A stretch of DNA of 17,335 nt, taken from assembly GCA_030149115.1 (NCBI GenBank), contig JASBSE010000010.1, forward strand, positions 1 through 17,335, given 5' to 3'. Below are positions 13,542-17,335 of the stretch, piece by piece. Origin of the DNA: Winogradskyella sp. GTDB lineage: Bacteria; Bacteroidota; Bacteroidia; Flavobacteriales; Flavobacteriaceae. Both the position numbers and the translations under genes were made by a program. Below the pieces are notes generated by a model. That model worked only from the letters and a program-made list of their open reading frames with translations. It was not told where the DNA came from and did no database searches. Position 1 is the first letter of the stretch, and every line of letters begins with the position of its first letter.

Positions 13542-15138
13542 AACTTGGGTATTCGTTACTAAGAAGTATCACTTCCTGCACCATGATATCTTCCTTGTTT
13601 AGGACTTCTTCAAAAGAATTATCATCAAATAACTGTCTAGCTAAGGTTGCTTTTATAAGACGTCTTATTTCATCATTATAAGCTACAAAAGTAATATTTG
13701 TACCTTCCTTTTGATTTACGTAATCTTGAAAGCGAACAACGATATCATCACTCACCTCAAAATTATTTATAAAATCATATTTTGTGACATCTTGATAAAT
13801 ACTTCTATCCTTATCCAATTCTTCAAAAACAAAGTAACCAAAATGACCTCTGCGTCTTAGATAGTTAATCGTTTCGTTATCAAAAGAACGGTCTACAGGC
13901 ACAAAAACATCTGGTATAATTCCACCACCACCATACACTACTTTTCCTTTTGGTGTTGTGAATTTTAGCGAATCATCAACTTCAATATTATCCTCATCTG
14001 CTAACTCACCTGTTCTTAAACGTTTATAATAATCATTGTAATAAGCGTTATTGTCTCCGTTGGTATATGGTCTCTGAATGGAACGTCCTGTTGGTGTGTA
14101 ATACCTAGAAACCGTTAAACGCACAGCACTGCCATCACCTAATGCCATTTCGCGTTGTACCAAACCTTTACCATAAGAACGTCTTCCAACTATAATCCCT
14201 TTGTCATTATCTTGTAACGCACCTGCAATAACCTCACTTGCTGATGCCGAATTTTCATTAATGAGAATATAGATTTCACCATCTTCAAAATCACCTCTTC
14301 TTGTGGCATAAGTACGCTCTTCTCGTCCCTTTTTATCTCTTGTAAACAAAATGAGTTTATCGTCTTCTAAAAACTCATCTGCAATTTGCTCTGCAATACC
14401 AAGAAAACCTCCAGGATTATCTCGTAAATCTAAAGCTAGTTTTGTAGCTCCTTGATCTTGCAAATCTTCTAAAGCCGTCTTAAATTCTTTAAAACTCGTT
14501 TCTGCAAAGCGATTCATTTTTATATAGCCTAACTCATCTGTTAACATATAAGCGGCATCAACACTTTTTATCGGAATTGATTTGCGCTTAACTTCAAACT
14601 CTAAAATCTCATCTTCGCTTTTTCGGTATACTGTGAGCTTAACTTTGGTGTTTTTGTCTCCTTTTAATTTTTTTGAAATGTACTCGTTAGTAATATTTCT
14701 GCCATAAATTGTATCTCCATCTGCTAAAAGAATTCTATCTCCACTCATTATACCAGCGCTTTCACTAGGACCATCTTCAGTTGGTTTTATAACAGCAATG
14801 GTATCTTTGTAAGGATAGTAATTGATACCAATACCCACAAAATCACCTTTCATGTTTTCTGTGATTCTTTCTAGGTCTTCCTTTGGGATATATGTTGAAT
14901 GTGGATCTAGATTGTCTAAAATCCCGTTAACCGTAACATCTACAATGCTGTCGGTATTCACATCATCTACATATTCGTAATCTATGTAATCTATTAAGCG
15001 ATTGAGTTTGTCCTTTTTACTATTGGTTGTAAAAAGATTATCTGAAGTATCTGTAAAGTTTAACTTTCCGCCAATGACAACACCTGCAGCAATAGCTACA
15101 CCAACAATAAGTGGTATGTATTTATTCTTTGTTGCCAT
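13531..15138 (-). CDS. S41-family C-terminal processing peptidase (CtpA/Prc type)
   Basis: This is a 535-residue periplasmic serine protease anchored by an N-terminal helix (YIPLIVGVAIAAGVVIGG). A PDZ domain lies at about 85-175 (FVGIGINYYPYKDTIAVIKP, SAGIMSGDRILLADG). The S41 domain follows, with LRDNPGGFLGIAEQ and the catalytic block SASASEVIAGALQDNDKGII through SYGKG. By the spacing known for Prc (25 residues between Ser and Lys), the pair would be Ser299 and Lys324. A C-terminal region of about 150 residues continues past the protease core. Such enzymes trim or degrade envelope proteins from the C-terminus. The gene lies 23 nt after the dCMP deaminase gene and is probably co-transcribed. 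Its stop overlaps the convergent FAD-protein gene. Confidence 0.94.
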   Translation of the reverse strand: MATKNKYIPLIVGVAIAAGVVIGGKLNFTDTSDNLFTTNSKKDKLNRLIDYIDYEYVDDVNTDSIVDVTVNGILDNLDPHSTYIPKEDLERITENMKGDFVGIGINYYPYKDTIAVIKPTEDGPSESAGIMSGDRILLADGDTIYGRNITNEYISKKLKGDKNTKVKLTVYRKSEDEILEFEVKRKSIPIKSVDAAYMLTDELGYIKMNRFAETSFKEFKTALEDLQDQGATKLALDLRDNPGGFLGIAEQIADEFLEDDKLILFTRDKKGREERTYATRRGDFEDGEIYILINENSASASEVIAGALQDNDKGIIVGRRSYGKGLVQREMALGDGSAVRLTVSRYYTPTGRSIQRPYTNGDNNAYYNDYYKRLRTGELADEDNIEVDDSLKFTTPKGKVVYGGGGIIPDVFVPVDRSFDNETINYLRRRGHFGYFVFEELDKDRSIYQDVTKYDFINNFEVSDDIVVRFQDYVNQKEGTNITFVAYNDEIRRLIKATLARQLFDDNSFEEVLNKEDIMVQEVILLSNEYPSFKQ

Positions 15139-15161
15139 ATTATTTCCCTTTTATAGGAATC

Positions 15162-15590
15162 TTAGCTTAATTCTTCTATCAACTCCAACTCTATTCCAGC
15201 CTTTTTCAAAAATTCTATACCAGAATCATCTTTGTAAGACTGAGAATAGACAACTCTTACAATACCTGCTTGATGTATTAACTTGCTACACTCCTTACAG
15301 GGCGATAATGTAATATACAAAGTTGCTCCTTTGCATGATTGCGTAGAAGAAGCTACCTTTAAAATAGCATTGGCCTCGGCGTGAAGCACATACCATTTTG
15401 TGTAGCCTTCATCATCTTCGCAATAATTCTCAAAACCTGTTGGTGTGCCATTATAACCGTCTGAAATAATCATTCGGTCTTTGACGATCAGTGCACCAAC
15501 TTGCTTACGCTTGCAATGCGAAAGCTTTCCCCATTCTTGAGCAATACGCAAATAAGCTTTATCGTAACGTAATTGTTTTTTATTTGACAT
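15162..15590 (-). CDS. dCMP deaminase (cytidine/deoxycytidylate deaminase family)
   Basis: This 142-residue cytoplasmic enzyme converts dCMP to dUMP and so feeds dTMP synthesis. The zinc site is clear: HAE (His70, Glu72 as the proton shuttle) and SPCKEC (Cys98, Cys101). The upstream stretch KRKQVGALIVKDRMIISDGY-NGTPTG at about 28-52 is typical of dCMP deaminases and ComEB-like proteins. The start codon agrees with the family N-terminus (MSNKKQLRYDKAYLRIAQEW). It lies between the HupE-like gene (91 nt upstream) and the S41 peptidase gene (23 nt downstream), all on the minus strand. Confidence 0.93.
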   Translation of the reverse strand: MSNKKQLRYDKAYLRIAQEWGKLSHCKRKQVGALIVKDRMIISDGYNGTPTGFENYCEDDEGYTKWYVLHAEANAILKVASSTQSCKGATLYITLSPCKECSKLIHQAGIVRVVYSQSYKDDSGIEFLKKAGIELELIEELS

Positions 15591-15681
15591 TAAGTGTTTT
15601 AAACAATGTATATAACGAATATAATAGGATAGAATTGTATAAACAATTACGCTGTCGTTAAAGTTTTACAAAACTTTAGCA

Positions 15682-16272
15682 TTACCATAAGTAATCATTA
15701 CGAATAAGTATTTCAAGAACCAAACCTATTACGATTGCTGAAAGCACCATTACCCAGTCGCGACGCGAAAACCTAAATATCGTCTGGAAAAGAAATCCAA
15801 GGAATAAAACTACAAATACAATAATTATTTGTGCAATCTCAATACCTAATGCAAATTCTAAAAGAAGCTCTATCTTATTTTCAGACTGGCCTGCAAACAT
15901 TTTAAACTCTCTGGCAAAGCCTAAGCCGTGAATTAAACCAAAAAACAATGTGGTAAAAAATAGCAAGCCTATTTTTTTGCCTCTATCTTTTTTACCTGCT
16001 GTAAAAACATTGTAAATAGCAGCAATTAAAATGGTTATAGGTATTAAGAACTCAACCAACCCTCCATCTACTGAAACAACACCATAAGCAGCTAATACTA
16101 AGGACAACGTATGCCCTAAGGTAAACATAGAAACAAGTAGTAAAACACGCTTCCAATCTTTAAAAACGTAAGGTACAGCCAACACCATTAAAAAAAGAAC
16201 ATGGTCGTAGCCATTAATATCTAAGACGTGGTTAATGCCATACTGAACATTGAACCAAAAATTTTCGAACAT
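15682..16272 (-). CDS. HupE/UreJ-like membrane protein
   Basis: This 196-residue integral membrane protein has about six segments. It carries the family landmarks: GINHVLDINGYDHVLFLMVL (His and Asp that may bind metal), MFTLGHTLSLVLA, and the FGLIHGLGFA motif. HupE and UreJ are nickel/cobalt permeases near hydrogenase or urease genes. Flavobacterial members of this second subgroup usually lack such neighbours, and none is present here, so the metal role is unproven. It has its own -7 box (16302-16309), separated from the TPR gene upstream by a strong terminator. A perfect but weak AT inverted repeat lies 4 nt after its stop. Confidence 0.87.
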   Translation of the reverse strand: MFENFWFNVQYGINHVLDINGYDHVLFLMVLAVPYVFKDWKRVLLLVSMFTLGHTLSLVLAAYGVVSVDGGLVEFLIPITILIAAIYNVFTAGKKDRGKKIGLLFFTTLFFGLIHGLGFAREFKMFAGQSENKIELLLEFALGIEIAQIIIVFVVLFLGFLFQTIFRFSRRDWVMVLSAIVIGLVLEILIRNDYLW

Positions 16273-16301
16273 AGTTTAAATTTATTTAATTTGGGTTAGT
16301 T

Positions 16302-16309
16302 CAAAGTTA
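16302..16309 (-). promoter_or_regulatory. Candidate -7 box of the HupE/UreJ-like gene
   Basis: On the minus strand this reads TAACTTTG, a perfect TAnnTTTG. The expected start is near 16296, giving a leader of about 24 nt. The -33 position falls in the A/T tract of the upstream terminator hairpin and has no TTG. Confidence 0.45.
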
Positions 16310-16323
16310 CGATTAATATTGAA

Positions 16324-16355
16324 AAAAAAACCTAAAGATATCTTTAGGTTTTTTT
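16324..16355. terminator. Intrinsic terminator after the TPR gene
   Basis: A perfect palindrome centred between 16339 and 16340 (CCTAAAGAT and its complement) is bounded by seven or more A on one side and seven T on the other. On the minus strand it follows the TPR gene stop at 16379 and ends in a run of nine T. Confidence 0.88.
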
Positions 16356-16378
16356 GATAGGTAATTATACAAATTTCA

Positions 16379-17335
16379 CTAATGCTTGTCTACATTAGGT
16401 ACTTTTATTGTTCTGTTAATCCAGCAACCAATTTTTAAAGTTTTACCACCTAAACCACTGAGGAATATTTCTTCCATGTTTGGTGCCTTTGCCAAATAAC
16501 TATCTACGTATTTTTGTGTTAAATCATTTAAGGTTGGGTCTACTCTAGACGCTTTTTGAGCTTCTTCGGCAGCTAACCAAAAAATTGCTCTTTGCTCAAA
16601 ATTATCCTTACCACAATTTTTATCCTTGGCACTATCATGATACATTAGCGCTATTAACAGATGTGGTTTTCCGTTTGAAGGATTTAACTTCAATGCTTCA
16701 GACAAATAATTTCGTGCTTTAGAATACTGTCTCTTTTCTTTTAGAATAGTACCTATTCTAAACATAATATTGGCTTTTTTATAAGGTCTAGTTTCGCCCT
16801 TACCTGCCTTTTCTAAATATTGAAGAGCCTCTTTATCTTTTCCTTTTTTAAACAAGAGTGTTGCTATATATACTTTGGCATCTGCAGATGGCGCTACCTT
16901 ATCGTATTGCTTTACCAACGTTTCATAAAGATCGTCATCTGTACAATCTTTGTGATACATTCTGCTAACAGAACGTTTTAACCAAATTGAATCATTCTGA
17001 AAAGTTTCATAATCTTTGGTGTATAACGGAATCAAATTCTCACAAGTAGCTCTTTTATCTACTATAACATTCATGTTTTTCTGAATAAGGGTGTAGTTTT
17101 TAAGATAACTTTCGAAGGCTCTTTTCTTATTTTTTTCTCCGCTAGTAAGTGTTTCTCCTTTATCAACTTTCTCTACCAAGGCATTTAATTTTTCAGAATA
17201 ATTCTGAATTTCAACTTCTATTTTTTCATTAATATCATCGTAAGTTTCGAATAATTCAGTAGGCGATTTTTTACCTGCATCAAATAATTCTACCATCAAA
17301 GAAAAATAGGTATATAAGCTTTTGGGATGTGTAAA
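16379..17335 (-). CDS. TPR-repeat protein, N-terminus beyond the window
   Basis: At least 306 residues are visible. The reading frame stays open past the TTG at 17299 and the ATG at 17296 to the window edge (upstream residues FTHPKSLYTYFSL), with no stop, so the true start probably lies outside. The first part is charged and helical (NEKIEVEIQNYSEKLNALVEKVDKG). Tetratricopeptide-like repeats follow, with KVYIATLLFKKGKDKEALQYLEKA, NIMFRIGTILKEKRQYSKAR and NYLSEALKLNPSNGKPHLLIAL. TPRs make a protein-binding scaffold. Similar large TPR proteins of unknown role are common in flavobacteria. No signal peptide can be judged because the N-terminus is missing. A terminator follows at 16324-16355. Confidence 0.82.
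   Translation of the reverse strand, partial: FTHPKSLYTYFSLMVELFDAGKKSPTELFETYDDINEKIEVEIQNYSEKLNALVEKVDKGETLTSGEKNKKRAFESYLKNYTLIQKNMNVIVDKRATCENLIPLYTKDYETFQNDSIWLKRSVSRMYHKDCTDDDLYETLVKQYDKVAPSADAKVYIATLLFKKGKDKEALQYLEKAGKGETRPYKKANIMFRIGTILKEKRQYSKARNYLSEALKLNPSNGKPHLLIALMYHDSAKDKNCGKDNFEQRAIFWLAAEEAQKASRVDPTLNDLTQKYVDSYLAKAPNMEEIFLSGLGGKTLKIGCWINRTIKVPNVDKH

Noticed and set aside
15659..15678. Perfect 9-bp inverted repeat (TAAAGTTTT with a 2-nt gap) just after the HupE-like stop
   Set aside because: The stem is nearly all A/T, the loop is too short and no T-run follows on the minus strand, so it is not a credible terminator. It could be chance in AT-rich DNA.

Overview
The window looks like chromosomal DNA from a marine-type member of the Flavobacteriaceae (Bacteroidetes). 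The support is indirect but consistent. The DNA is AT-rich and there are no Shine-Dalgarno-like leaders. Several promoters fit the Bacteroidetes pattern (TTG or TTTG, 19-20 nt, then TAnnTTTG). The gene content is also typical: a TonB-dependent receptor with an N-terminal carboxypeptidase-regulatory-like domain, a lipoprotein with an acidic surface-export signal after its cysteine, DUF3109, a HupE/UreJ-like protein and a YwqK/MORN-like protein. I see no tRNA, rRNA, CRISPR array, insertion sequence or phage gene, and no gene-free stretch over 300 bases.

Layout. Positions 1-1493 (minus): the first codons of a membrane protein, then a dGTP triphosphohydrolase (dgt). Positions 1600-8990 form the most interesting block. 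It holds a putative surface beta-helix lipoprotein and a TonB-dependent receptor (one transcription unit, plus strand), a convergent small secreted MORN/YwqK-like protein, and a PiT-family phosphate transporter with a PhoU-like C-terminal region. Positions 9009-10006: an OmpA-family lipoprotein with its own promoter and terminator. Positions 10032-12046 (minus): a zinc-ribbon CPBP protease, a zinc-ribbon membrane protein and a DUF3109 protein. Positions 12083-13541 (plus): an operon of a MarC-family protein, a tiny membrane protein and a one-domain FAD protein. Positions 13531-16272 (minus): an S41 C-terminal processing peptidase, a dCMP deaminase and a HupE/UreJ-like membrane protein. Positions 16379-17335 (minus): a TPR protein cut by the window edge.

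How the genes may work together. Two promoters, upstream of the lipoprotein/TonB-receptor operon and of the phosphate transporter, carry direct repeats of a TAACATT-like heptamer spaced exactly 11 bp apart. In both, the last heptamer starts exactly 25 bp before a near-consensus -7 box. An 11-bp direct repeat is the geometry of PhoB (Pho-box) sites. A further five-unit array covers the promoter of the divergent MORN-like gene in the opposite orientation, which suggests repression. I infer a local phosphate-starvation regulon: an outer-membrane pair (lipoprotein plus TonB receptor) capturing a phosphorus source, and a PiT carrier moving phosphate across the inner membrane. The substrate of the outer-membrane pair cannot be read from the sequence.
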